The notes under the pieces: generated by a model | Told to the model about the DNA's origin: nothing | Databases searched by the model: none | Seen by the model: only the letters and a program-made list of their open reading frames with translations | Made by a program: the position numbers and the translations under genes | From: Paracoccus zhejiangensis | Lineage (GTDB): Bacteria > Pseudomonadota > Alphaproteobacteria > Rhodobacterales > Rhodobacteraceae | Length of the DNA: 64,000 nt | Direction: 5' to 3' | Assembly (NCBI RefSeq): GCF_002847445.1 | Contig: NZ_CP025432.1 | Location: forward strand, 62,001-126,000 | In this document: positions 53,501 through 61,338 of the stretch, in pieces | Layout of the letters: each line of letters starts with the position of its first letter | Position numbering within the stretch: position 1 is the first letter of the stretch

Positions 53501-54271
53501 CATACCAAGATCCGCTTCCGCGATATCGCGGCGCAACCGCGCAAGATTATCTCCAGTCCCACCTGGTCGGGGATTGAATCGGAAACGGTCTGCTACAACG
53601 CGGGCTACACCAACGTCCACGAACTGATCCCGTGGCGCACCCTGACCGGCCGCCAGCAGCTTTATCAGGATCACCTCTGGATGCGGGCCTTTGGCGAAGG
53701 TTTCGTCAGCTATCGCCCGCCGGTGGACCTGAAGACCATCACCAAGGCCGTCAACAATGATGCGGCCGAGGGCAATCCGCATGTGGTGCTGAACTTCATC
53801 ACGCCGCACCAGAAATGGGGCATCCACTCGACCTATACCGACAACCTTCTGATGCTAACGCTGAACAGGGGCGGCCCGGTGGTCTGGATGTCCGAGATCG
53901 ACGCCCAAAAAGCGGGCCTTGTCGATAACGACTGGGTCGAGGCCTACAACATCAACGGCGCCCTGACCGCGCGGGTGGTGGTGTCCCAGCGCATCAAGCA
54001 GGGCACGCTGTTCATGTACCACGCGCAGGAAAAGATCGTGAACACGCCCGGTTCGGAAAAGACCGGCAATCGCGGCGGCATCCACAACTCGGTCACGCGC
54101 ACAACGCTGAAGCCCACCCACATGATCGGCGGCTATGCGCAATTGTCCTACGGGTTCAACTACTACGGCACCGTCGGCAGCAACCGCGACGAGTTCGTGA
54201 TCGTGCGGAAAATGAAGAAAGTTGACTGGCTGGATACGCCCGCAACCCGCAATGTGGAGGCAGCGGAATGA
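50525..54271 (+). CDS. narG: respiratory nitrate reductase alpha subunit
   Basis: A 1248-aa Mo-bis-MGD subunit facing the cytoplasm. The FS0 cluster ligands are visible: His51, Cys55, Cys59 (HGVNCTGSC) and Cys94 (EPRGCARG). The Mo-ligand Asp lies in FYDWYCDLPPASP (about 217-229). MGD-binding regions follow (YFGGVATGDFVK, MVILGAGLNHWYHMDMN). Nitrate is reduced to nitrite using electrons from NarH. No Tat-type signal; a short N-terminal vestige is normal in NarG. Sits 15 bp after narK. Confidence 0.97.
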   Translation: MSHLLDRLNFFQSKELEQFSDGWGQTTRENRDWEDTYRNRWRHDKIVRSTHGVNCTGSCSWKIYVKSGIVTWETQQTDYPRTRAGLPNHEPRGCARGASYSWYLYSANRVKNPLIRGALMRAWRKMRPTMAPVAAWAAIQNDPKLRASYTKTRGKGGFVRATWDEATEIIAAANAYTAKTHGPDRVFGFSPIPAMSMVSYAAGSRYLSLLGGTCMSFYDWYCDLPPASPQTWGEQTDVPESADWYNAGFLMLWGSNVPQTRTPDAHFYTEVRYRGTKSAVVSPDYSEAAKFGDIWLNPQAGTDAALAMAMGHVILREYHLDRQAEYFEDYARKYTDMPMLVRLEDRDGHLVPGRMLRAEDFAGQLGETNNPDWKTVAYDEASGQIVAPNGSIGFRWGEEGKWNLEQRAKGAEANLRLSQILDEHHDEVVGVDFPYFGGVATGDFVKCDHPEVLTRKIPARRVTLADGQTALVATVFDLFCANYGLDRGLGGKWVSKDFNDDSPYTPAWAEKITGVDREKIIAVAREFAGNAEKTHGKSMVILGAGLNHWYHMDMNYRGIINMLVMCGCIGQEGGGWSHYVGQEKLRPQTGWAPLAFALDWNRPPRHMNSTSAWYAHTDQWRYETLRAGEILSPTAPKGDWDISLIDYNIRAERMGWLPSAPQLKTNPLEVSKAAKAAGKAIPAYVAEELKAGRLQMSCEDPDAPENWPRNLFVWRSNLLGSSGKGHEYFLKHLLGTDHGVMGKDLGEEGHAKPVEAVWHDEAPKGKLDLLVTIDFRMSTTCVYSDIVLPTASWYEKDDLNTSDMHPFIHPLQAAVDPAYESKSDWEIFKSIAKKFSEVAPEVLGVETDIVQLPLLHDTPGELAQAHVRDWKKGECDLIPGKTAPNYIAVERDYPNLYKKFTSVGPLLEKLGNGGKGINWDTKVEVGLLRDLNGVVQDEGVSHGLAKLDTAIQAAEMILMLAPETNGEVAVKAWEELEKPTGRHHAHLAEGAHHTKIRFRDIAAQPRKIISSPTWSGIESETVCYNAGYTNVHELIPWRTLTGRQQLYQDHLWMRAFGEGFVSYRPPVDLKTITKAVNNDAAEGNPHVVLNFITPHQKWGIHSTYTDNLLMLTLNRGGPVVWMSEIDAQKAGLVDNDWVEAYNINGALTARVVVSQRIKQGTLFMYHAQEKIVNTPGSEKTGNRGGIHNSVTRTTLKPTHMIGGYAQLSYGFNYYGTVGSNRDEFVIVRKMKKVDWLDTPATRNVEAAE

Positions 54272-55794
54272 AAGTTCGCGCGCAAATCGGCAAAGTTCTG
54301 AACCTGGACAAGTGCATCGGCTGTCACACCTGTTCCGTCACCTGCAAGAACGTCTGGACCAGCCGCGAAGGCGTTGAATACGCCTGGTTCAACAACGTCG
54401 AAACCAAGCCCGGCACCGGCTATCCGACCGACTGGGAAAACCAGAAGCGTTGGAACGGCGGGTGGTCGCGGTCGAAATCGGGCAAGTTGCACCCCAAGCA
54501 GGGCTCGAAATGGCGGATTCTGGCGAACATCTTCGCCAACCCCTCGATGCCGGAAATCGACGACTACTATGAGCCGTTCGATTTCGACTATGACCACCTG
54601 AAATCCGCGCCCGACATGAACGCCTTCCCCACCGCGCGCCCCCGCTCCAAGATCACGGGCGGAAGGATGGAGAAGATCGAAAAGGGCCCGAACTGGGAGG
54701 AAATCCTGGGCGGCGAATTCTCGAAACGGTCCAAGGATTACAACTTCGAGAACATCCAGAAGCAGATCTATGGAGAGTATGAGAATACCTTCATGATGTA
54801 TCTGCCCAGGCTGTGCGAACACTGCCTGAACCCGACCTGCGCCGCTTCGTGCCCCTCGGGCGCGATCTACAAGCGCGAGGAAGACGGCATCGTGCTGATC
54901 GACCAGGAAAAGTGCCGGGGCTGGCGGATGTGCATCACCGGCTGCCCCTACAAGAAGGTCTATTACAACTGGGAATCCGGCAAATCCGAGAAATGCACCT
55001 TCTGCTATCCGCGGATTGAGTCCGGCCAGCCCACCGTCTGTTCGGAAACCTGCGTCGGGCGCATCCGCTATCTGGGCGTCATCCTTTACGACGCCGACAA
55101 GATCGAGGCGGCTGCCAGCAGCGAACGAGAGACCGACCTTTATGGCGCTCAGCTTGACGTGTTCCTGGACCCGAACGATCCCGAAGTGATCGCCGCCGCC
55201 CGCCGTGATGGCGTGCCGGAGGACTGGATCGAATCCGCCAAGGTCAGCCCGATCTGGAAAATGGCGATGGAATGGAAGGTCGCCTTCCCGCTGCATCCCG
55301 AATACCGCACCCTGCCGATGGTCTGGTACATCCCGCCGCTGTCGCCGATCCAAAACGCAGCACAAGCGGGTCAGATCGCGATGAGCGACCAGATGCCCGA
55401 TGTGCGCAGCTTGCGTATTCCCGTGCAGTATCTGGCCAACATGCTTACTGCAGGCGACGAAGAACCCATCGTTCACGCGCTGGAGCGCATGTCAGCCATG
55501 CGCCTCTACATGCGGGCGCTGACGGTGGACGGCGTCCGCGACGAAGGCATCGCGGCCCGCGTCGGCATGTCGGGCCGGATGATCGAGGACATGTACAAGA
55601 TCATGGCCATCGCCGACTACGAGGACCGCTTCGCCATCCCCACCGCGCACCGCGAACAGAACGAAGCGGGGGCCGACATCCGGGGCGGCTGCGGCTTTAC
55701 CGACGGTAACGGCTGTTCCTCGGGCGACACCGGCAAGACCAGCCTGTTCGGCGGCAAGAAGAAGTCCTTCGCCCTTCCGCTGGAGTCATTCTGA
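54268..55794 (+). CDS. narH: respiratory nitrate reductase beta (iron-sulfur) subunit
   Basis: A 508-aa Fe-S protein: cluster Cys sets at 16-26 (CIGCHTCSVTC), about 183-196 (CEHCLNPTCAASC), about 215-227 (CRGWRMCITGC, the Trp marking the [3Fe-4S] site) and about 243-265 (CTFCYPRI ... CSETCVG). It passes electrons from NarI haem to NarG. The ATG overlaps narG stop (ATGA). Confidence 0.97.
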   Translation: MKVRAQIGKVLNLDKCIGCHTCSVTCKNVWTSREGVEYAWFNNVETKPGTGYPTDWENQKRWNGGWSRSKSGKLHPKQGSKWRILANIFANPSMPEIDDYYEPFDFDYDHLKSAPDMNAFPTARPRSKITGGRMEKIEKGPNWEEILGGEFSKRSKDYNFENIQKQIYGEYENTFMMYLPRLCEHCLNPTCAASCPSGAIYKREEDGIVLIDQEKCRGWRMCITGCPYKKVYYNWESGKSEKCTFCYPRIESGQPTVCSETCVGRIRYLGVILYDADKIEAAASSERETDLYGAQLDVFLDPNDPEVIAAARRDGVPEDWIESAKVSPIWKMAMEWKVAFPLHPEYRTLPMVWYIPPLSPIQNAAQAGQIAMSDQMPDVRSLRIPVQYLANMLTAGDEEPIVHALERMSAMRLYMRALTVDGVRDEGIAARVGMSGRMIEDMYKIMAIADYEDRFAIPTAHREQNEAGADIRGGCGFTDGNGCSSGDTGKTSLFGGKKKSFALPLESF

Positions 55795-56495
55795 TGGACC
55801 GCACACTCAAGGCACTGTCACTGATCCTCAGCTATCCGACGGCGGAACTGCAGGAGGCTATGCCGGAAATCGGGGCCATCCTCGCCGCCGATCCCCGGCT
55901 GACACCTGCAACCCGCGCCGCGCTGCAACGGCTGACCAGCAACCTCGGACAGGGTGACCTGTTCGACGTGCAGGAAAGCTATGTCATGCTGTTCGACCGC
56001 TCACGCACGCTGTCATTGAACCTCTTCGAACATGTCCACGGCGAAAGCCGGGACCGGGGCGGTGCGATGGTCAGCCTGATCGAAACCTACCGGGCGGCGG
56101 GTTTTGAGCCTGCCACCACGGAACTGCCCGACCACCTGCCGGTGCTGCTGGAATTCCTGTCGACGCGTCCCTTCGCCGAAGCGCAGGAAACCTTGGCGGA
56201 CGCGGCGCATATCCTTGACGCTCTCGCAACCCGGCTGGTCCGGCGCGAAAGCGGATATGACGCCGCGTTCGCCGCTCTTTCCCAGCTTGCAGGCGGACAG
56301 GCCGATGTCGAAGCCGTGGCGGGAATGCTGGCGCAGGCCGACGACGATCCGACCGATCTCACCGCGCTGGATGCGGTGTGGGAGGAAACCGAAGTGACCT
56401 TCGGGCCCGACCCAAACGCTGGCTGCCCGCAGGTCCGCGACATGCTGGCCACCATGGACAAGCCAGCCCCCACCCCCCTGAACAGGAGCGCATGA
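55794..56495 (+). CDS. narJ: nitrate reductase assembly chaperone
   Basis: A 233-aa TorD/NarJ-family chaperone. It binds the NarG N-terminus and guides molybdenum-cofactor insertion. Recognised blocks: LSLILSYPTAELQEAMPEIG, YVMLFDRSRTLSLNLFEHVH and LPDHLPVLLEFLSTRP. ATG overlaps narH stop by one base (TGATG). Confidence 0.95.
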   Translation: MDRTLKALSLILSYPTAELQEAMPEIGAILAADPRLTPATRAALQRLTSNLGQGDLFDVQESYVMLFDRSRTLSLNLFEHVHGESRDRGGAMVSLIETYRAAGFEPATTELPDHLPVLLEFLSTRPFAEAQETLADAAHILDALATRLVRRESGYDAAFAALSQLAGGQADVEAVAGMLAQADDDPTDLTALDAVWEETEVTFGPDPNAGCPQVRDMLATMDKPAPTPLNRSA

Positions 56496-56496
56496 C

Positions 56497-57282
56497 ATGT
56501 TCGGCGATTTCGACATCAACTTCGTCATCTTCGGGGTCATGCCCTATGTCGCGCTGACCGTGTTCCTTGTCGGCTCCATCGCGCGCTATGAACGCGACCC
56601 CTTCACCTGGAAAAGCTCCTCCAGCCAGCTTTTGCGCAAGAAGCAACTGATCTGGGGCTCGATCCTGTTCCATGTCGGCATCCTGACGGTGTTCTTTGGC
56701 CACCTTGTCGGTCTTTTCACCCCGGTCTGGGTGCTGGATGCGCTTGGCGTACCCTACGGGCTGAAGCAATGGCTGGCCGTGCTGATCGGCGGGCCGGCGG
56801 GCCTTGCCGCGCTGATCGGCGGCACGATGCTGATCCACCGCCGCCTGACCGACCCGCGCATCCGCGCCACCTCGACCACGTTGGACATCCTGATCCTGCT
56901 GCTGATCTGGCTGCAGCTGGCCATTGGCCTTCTGACCATCACCCAGTCGCTGCAACACATGGACGGCGCCGAGATGATCCGCTTCATGGAATGGTCGCAA
57001 AGCGTGGTCACCTGGAACGTGAACGCCTGGGTCACCGTGGTCGACGTGCACTGGCTGTTCAAGCTGCACATCTTCCTTGGCCTGATCATCACCATGCTGT
57101 TTCCCTTCACCCGGCTGGTTCATATCTGGTCCGGTTTCGCCGCGCCCTTCCGCTATCTTCTGACGCGGCCCGGCTATCAGATCGTGCGGTCGCGCCGCCG
57201 CCGCCCGCTGGAAGAACGCCGCCGTGCCTTTGACGCACGGCAGGCCAAGCCCGGCCCTTCAGCCACCACTCCGGCGGAGTAA
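56497..57282 (+). CDS. narI: nitrate reductase gamma (diheme cytochrome b) subunit
   Basis: A 261-aa protein with five helices that oxidises quinol. Likely haem ligands are His59 and His69 (ILFHVGILTVFFGH) and His191 and His209 (KLHIFLG ... RLVHIW), with the same 18-residue separation as in E. coli NarI. The C-terminal tail is basic. One base separates it from narJ stop. Confidence 0.97.
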   Translation: MFGDFDINFVIFGVMPYVALTVFLVGSIARYERDPFTWKSSSSQLLRKKQLIWGSILFHVGILTVFFGHLVGLFTPVWVLDALGVPYGLKQWLAVLIGGPAGLAALIGGTMLIHRRLTDPRIRATSTTLDILILLLIWLQLAIGLLTITQSLQHMDGAEMIRFMEWSQSVVTWNVNAWVTVVDVHWLFKLHIFLGLIITMLFPFTRLVHIWSGFAAPFRYLLTRPGYQIVRSRRRRPLEERRRAFDARQAKPGPSATTPAE

Positions 57283-57287
57283 CTGCC

Positions 57288-58082
57288 ATGAACATCGCCC
57301 TTTTCCCTGATGTCACCGTGAACGGCGAAACCATCCCCTCGGCGGCGATTGCTGCCGAGGCCCAGAACCACAGCGCGCCCAAGGACAAGCCCGGCATATC
57401 CTGGCGCAAGGCGGCGCAGGCACTGGCGATCCGAACCCTTCTCTTGCAAGAGGCTCGGGCGCGCGGACTGCAGCCGGACCCGGAAGAGCTGTCCCCCGGC
57501 CGGGTCGAGACCGAAGATGAGGCACTGATCCGCGCGCTTCTGGACGACGCGCTGTCCATCGCTCCAGTGACGGAGGAAGCCATCCGCGCCGAATGGGCGC
57601 GCGACCCTGGCCGCTATCGCTCGGCCCCGTTGTGGGACGTTTCGCACATCCTGTGCGCCTGCGATCCGCGTGACGACGCCGAGTCTGCCTTGGCAGGCGC
57701 CCGCGCGCAGGCTATCCTTGCGCGGCTGAAGGGCGACGCCAAAGGCTTTGCCTCCGCCGCCCGCGAAAGCGATTGCGGATCAAAGGCAGCGGGCGGGCAT
57801 CTTGGCCAGCTTGGCCCCGGCGATACCGTGCCCGAATTCGAGTTGGCGCTGCGCACCCTGACCGAAGGCGGCATGACACCCGCCCCGGTCCTGTCGCGGC
57901 ACGGCTGGCACATCATCCGCCTGAACGCCACCGCCCAGGGGCAGGTTCTGCCCTATGAAACGGTCCGTCCAAAGATCGCACAGGCATTGGAAAAGGCCGC
58001 CTGGGCGCGCGCATCACGGGGATTCGTCGAGACGCTTGCCAAAGGGGCGACGATTACCGGCGCAAGCCTCGCCCCGATCTGA
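57288..58082 (+). CDS. PpiC-type peptidyl-prolyl isomerase (nar-associated)
   Basis: A 264-aa protein with N-terminal SurA/NifM-like helical region (about 1-110) and a parvulin domain (about 115-225: LWDVSHILCACDP, ESDCGSKAAGGHLGQLGPGD, VLSRHGWHIIRL). No signal peptide is evident, so it acts in the cytoplasm, probably on NarGH folding. Five bp after narI; a similar gene lies after narI in other Paracoccus clusters. Confidence 0.88.
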   Translation: MNIALFPDVTVNGETIPSAAIAAEAQNHSAPKDKPGISWRKAAQALAIRTLLLQEARARGLQPDPEELSPGRVETEDEALIRALLDDALSIAPVTEEAIRAEWARDPGRYRSAPLWDVSHILCACDPRDDAESALAGARAQAILARLKGDAKGFASAARESDCGSKAAGGHLGQLGPGDTVPEFELALRTLTEGGMTPAPVLSRHGWHIIRLNATAQGQVLPYETVRPKIAQALEKAAWARASRGFVETLAKGATITGASLAPI

Positions 58083-58102
58083 GCCACGCGAAAGGGCGCA
58101 TC

Positions 58103-58672
58103 ATGAAGACGGCAGAGCCAGTGCGACGCGGCAGCGGGGATGCGCCCACGCATCCCGGCCTTCTTGGTCGGCCTCTCGACTTCATCAGCGAAGATCATCT
58201 GCGCGAACGCCAGATTTGCGCGGTGATTGACGCAATTGCACTGGCCGCGCACCTCGACCGACTGTCCGCGCTGACCGTGCTGCGCTTTCTGAACGAAGAG
58301 CTGAATGTGCATCTCCGCGATGAGGCCGAGGATCTGTTTCCGCTTCTTGCGAAACGCTGCACGGCCGAGGACTGCATCGAAAGCGCAATCAACCGGATCA
58401 GGATCGATCAGAATGAAGCTCTGCGCCTCTTGCCCGACGTTCGGGCAACGCTTGCCGACTGCCTTGATGCCGGGTCCGATCTTTCGGCCGAGGGGCGTGC
58501 GATGCTGACGAGCTTCGCGGGGCATGTGCGCCGTCATCTTGTCGCCGAAAATGCGATCCTGCTGCCCATCGCCCGCGCCCGGCTGACCCGGGCCGATCTG
58601 GCAAGGCTGTCCGCACATATGCGGGCGCGACGGGGGCTGACCCAACTTTCGGAGACCCCGAATGCTGAATGA
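58103..58672 (+). CDS. hemerythrin-domain protein
   Basis: A 189-aa four-helix di-iron protein: candidate ligands in FISEDHLRERQICAVID (about 28-44), NVHLRDEAEDLFPLL (about 68-82) and GHVRRHLVAENAILLPIA (about 139-156). It may sense or store O2/NO near the nitrate reductase. Its stop overlaps the carbonic anhydrase ATG, suggesting coupling. Confidence 0.85.
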   Translation: MKTAEPVRRGSGDAPTHPGLLGRPLDFISEDHLRERQICAVIDAIALAAHLDRLSALTVLRFLNEELNVHLRDEAEDLFPLLAKRCTAEDCIESAINRIRIDQNEALRLLPDVRATLADCLDAGSDLSAEGRAMLTSFAGHVRRHLVAENAILLPIARARLTRADLARLSAHMRARRGLTQLSETPNAE

Positions 58673-59279
58673 TGTTCTGCAGCGTAACCGGGACTGGTCG
58701 GCCAAGCGGCAGGCGCAGGAACCGGGCTATTTCACCCGTCTTGCAGCCTTGCAGGCGCCCGAATTCTTCTGGATCGGCTGTTCGGACAGCCGGGTTCCGG
58801 CCAACGTAGTCGCGGGCCTTGATCCGGGCGAGGTGTTTGTCCATCGAAACGTGGCCAACATCGTCCACTCGTCGGATATGAACCTTCTGTCGGCGCTGGA
58901 ATTCGCGGTCGAGGCGCTGAAAGTGCGGGAAATCATCGTCTGTGGCCACTACGGCTGCGGCGGGATCAAGGCCGCGACCGAGGACCTGCCGCATGGTCTG
59001 GTGGACCACTGGCTTGAACCGATCCGGCGGTTGGCGCGGGCCTATGCCGTCGATCTGGGCCGCGAGCCGGACCTGGAAGGCCGACGGGACCGTCTGGCCG
59101 AATTCAACGTGGTCGAAGGTGTCCGCCGCGTCTGCGAGACGCCGATCCTGCAGCGGGCGCGGCGGCGCGGCGCGAATGTCCGCATCCATGGCCTGATCTA
59201 CGGCCTGAAGGACGGCCGCCTGCGCGATCTGGACTGCACTATCGGGCCGGGCCATTTCAAAGAGGAGGCAGCGGAATGA
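58662..59279 (+). CDS. beta-class carbonic anhydrase
   Basis: A 205-aa enzyme with zinc ligands Cys40 (FWIGCSDSRVP), His96 and Cys99 (VCGHYGCGG), and the Asp42/Arg44 dyad. It interconverts CO2 and bicarbonate. Its presence in a nitrate-reductase operon is unusual; it could supply bicarbonate or maintain pH during anaerobic growth. Overlaps neighbours on both sides. Confidence 0.93.
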   Translation: MLNDVLQRNRDWSAKRQAQEPGYFTRLAALQAPEFFWIGCSDSRVPANVVAGLDPGEVFVHRNVANIVHSSDMNLLSALEFAVEALKVREIIVCGHYGCGGIKAATEDLPHGLVDHWLEPIRRLARAYAVDLGREPDLEGRRDRLAEFNVVEGVRRVCETPILQRARRRGANVRIHGLIYGLKDGRLRDLDCTIGPGHFKEEAAE

Positions 59280-60553
59280 CCATCCTGCAACCCATCGGCA
59301 CGTCGGGCTGTGGCTGCGACCGGCGCGACACGGCCAAAGCCCTCCTCAGCGTCGATGACGCCCTGGCGCTGATCCGCGACCGGACGACTGCGGTCACGGG
59401 AACCGAGCTTCTTGCGACCGATCACGCCCTTGGCCGCATCCTTGCTGATCCTGTCACAGCGCTTCTACCCACACCGCCCTTCGACAATTCCGCGATGGAC
59501 GGCTATGCGGTCGCAACGTCTGCCTTGACCGGTCAGGGACCGTGGGACGTGCCGGTCGCCGCGCGCATTCCAGCCGGGCAGACGGCCGCGCCGCTGTCAG
59601 GCCTGCAGGCCAGTCGCATCTTCACCGGCGCCCCGATCCCGGTCGGCGCGGATGCGGTTGTAATGCAGGAAGACGTCCAGCGGACCGGAACAACCATCCG
59701 CATCGACCACCGCCCGCCGCCTGGCCTGAACATCCGCCGCGCGGGCAGCGAGATGGCTGCGGGCGCCCTCGTCCTGAAAAAGGGGAGACGCCTCGGCACC
59801 CGCGAAATCGCGGTCTGTGCCGCAGCCGGGGCGGCACAGGTGCGCGTCCGCAGACCCCTGCGCGTAGCACTTCTGGTGACCGGAGATGAAATCCGGCAAG
59901 CGGGCGCAGACCGGTCGGCGGCGCAGATCTGGGACGTGAACACGCCAATGCTGCGCGCGGCCCTGATGCGACCGGACATCGATCTGGTCGCCGTTGAAAC
60001 GGGTCTCGACAGCCGGGATGGGCTGTTCCTGCAGATCGCCGAACTGGCGGAAATCGCTGACCTGCTGATCACCACGGGCGGGATTTCGGTTGGCGAAGAG
60101 GATCATGTGAAGCCTGCCCTCACCGCCATGGGGGCCGATATCATCTTCAGTGGTGTCGCAATCAAACCGGGCAAACCGGTCTCGTTCGGGCAGGTCCGGG
60201 GGGCCCTGTGGCTTGGCCTTCCCGGCAACCCGCTGTCTGCCTTCATCACCTGGCATCTGTTCGGCGAGGCGCTGGTCAGGCGCATGACTGGCGAGATTGG
60301 CCACGGCGTCGCACGCAGGCTTGTCGTCATCTCACAGGACATCACCCGCAATCCAGGGCGTTGCGAGGTTCGCCCCGCGTATTGCACCGGTTTTGATCCG
60401 CACGGACGGGAAGTCGTAGGCTTTGAGCCGGAGACGCATTCCTCTCGTGTGGCGGGCCTCTCCATGGCGTCTGGCCTGATCTACCTACCCGCCGATGCTG
60501 ACATTCTTCCCGCTGGGGCATTGGTCGAATTCCAGCCCTTCTGCCCAAACTGA
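59276..60553 (+). CDS. moeA: molybdopterin molybdenumtransferase MoeA
   Basis: A 425-aa MoeA with PPFDNSAMDGYAV (about 63-75), FTGAPIPVGADAVVMQEDV, PPPGLNIRRAGSEMAAGALV and the MoCF-domain TTGGISVGEEDHVKPAL (about 263-279). It inserts molybdate into adenylated molybdopterin, supplying the cofactor of NarG. ATG overlaps carbonic anhydrase stop. Confidence 0.95.
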   Translation: MTILQPIGTSGCGCDRRDTAKALLSVDDALALIRDRTTAVTGTELLATDHALGRILADPVTALLPTPPFDNSAMDGYAVATSALTGQGPWDVPVAARIPAGQTAAPLSGLQASRIFTGAPIPVGADAVVMQEDVQRTGTTIRIDHRPPPGLNIRRAGSEMAAGALVLKKGRRLGTREIAVCAAAGAAQVRVRRPLRVALLVTGDEIRQAGADRSAAQIWDVNTPMLRAALMRPDIDLVAVETGLDSRDGLFLQIAELAEIADLLITTGGISVGEEDHVKPALTAMGADIIFSGVAIKPGKPVSFGQVRGALWLGLPGNPLSAFITWHLFGEALVRRMTGEIGHGVARRLVVISQDITRNPGRCEVRPAYCTGFDPHGREVVGFEPETHSSRVAGLSMASGLIYLPADADILPAGALVEFQPFCPN

Positions 60554-60564
60554 GGACTACCAAG

Positions 60565-61086
60565 ATGAACCTTGCCTACACGATGGCGCCCGGCCGGGGT
60601 GATACCGACCTCATTCTCCACAAACTCGCCGCCGATCTTGGCGCGTGTGGTCTCAGATGTTGCGGCACCGTCCAGATCAATTCCGAGCGGGCAGACTCCG
60701 GCCCCTGCGACATGGATGTCCAGGTTCTGCCAGATGGCCCAGTTCTGCGTATAAGTCAGGACCTCGGCCCGTCTGCACGCGGTTGCAGGCTTGACCCCAC
60801 CGCATTGGAAACAGCTGTCGGGTTGGTTGCAGCCAGCCTCGCGGGTGGCGCAGATGTTCTGATAATCAACAAATTCGGCAAACATGAAGCCGAAGGTCGC
60901 GGCTTTCGCGCGGTTATCGCCGAGGCACTGGCACTGGGGATACCCGTGATCGTCGGCGTGAATGGCTTGAACCTCGCCAGCTTCGAGGAGTTTGCCGGAG
61001 GACTGGCCAGCCGCCTGCCACCAGACTGCGAAACGCTGGCAGCTTGGGCTTCCCGGGCAATCGCGCCTGCGATCGAAGCTGCGTGA
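60565..61086 (+). CDS. DUF2478 family protein (molybdenum-linked)
   Basis: A 173-aa protein. N-terminal LAYTMAPGRGDTDLILHKLA, central GLVAASLAGGADVLIINKFG and C-terminal PVIVGVNGLNLASFEEFAGG match DUF2478, an NTPase-like family usually found beside molybdenum transport or Moco genes. Function unknown. Eleven bp after moeA, end of the nar operon. Confidence 0.82.
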   Translation: MNLAYTMAPGRGDTDLILHKLAADLGACGLRCCGTVQINSERADSGPCDMDVQVLPDGPVLRISQDLGPSARGCRLDPTALETAVGLVAASLAGGADVLIINKFGKHEAEGRGFRAVIAEALALGIPVIVGVNGLNLASFEEFAGGLASRLPPDCETLAAWASRAIAPAIEAA

Positions 61087-61338
61087 TAAGCGGTGCCTGC
61101 AGCTAACGCGCCTGACGCAAGTGAGCACAAGGGAACGGCAGGACTAGCGACGTGTGAGGGCGGCCTGGCTTTCAACAGCATCGCTTTCCCAGGCGGGCGT
61201 CGCCTGCACAAGAGCGATGGGGCCAGACAGCCTGGGGCGAGGTCGAACGGCGGCTTTGGGCCGAGATTGGATGCTGTTCATCTCCGGCTGATTACGAGGA
61301 TAGCGCGATGCCGCAGGTCGGGTTTGTGCGCACAAACG

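Noticed and set aside
52670..53827. Long antisense frames inside narG and narH
   Set aside because: The nar reading frames have all catalytic motifs; the antisense frames are compositional artefacts.
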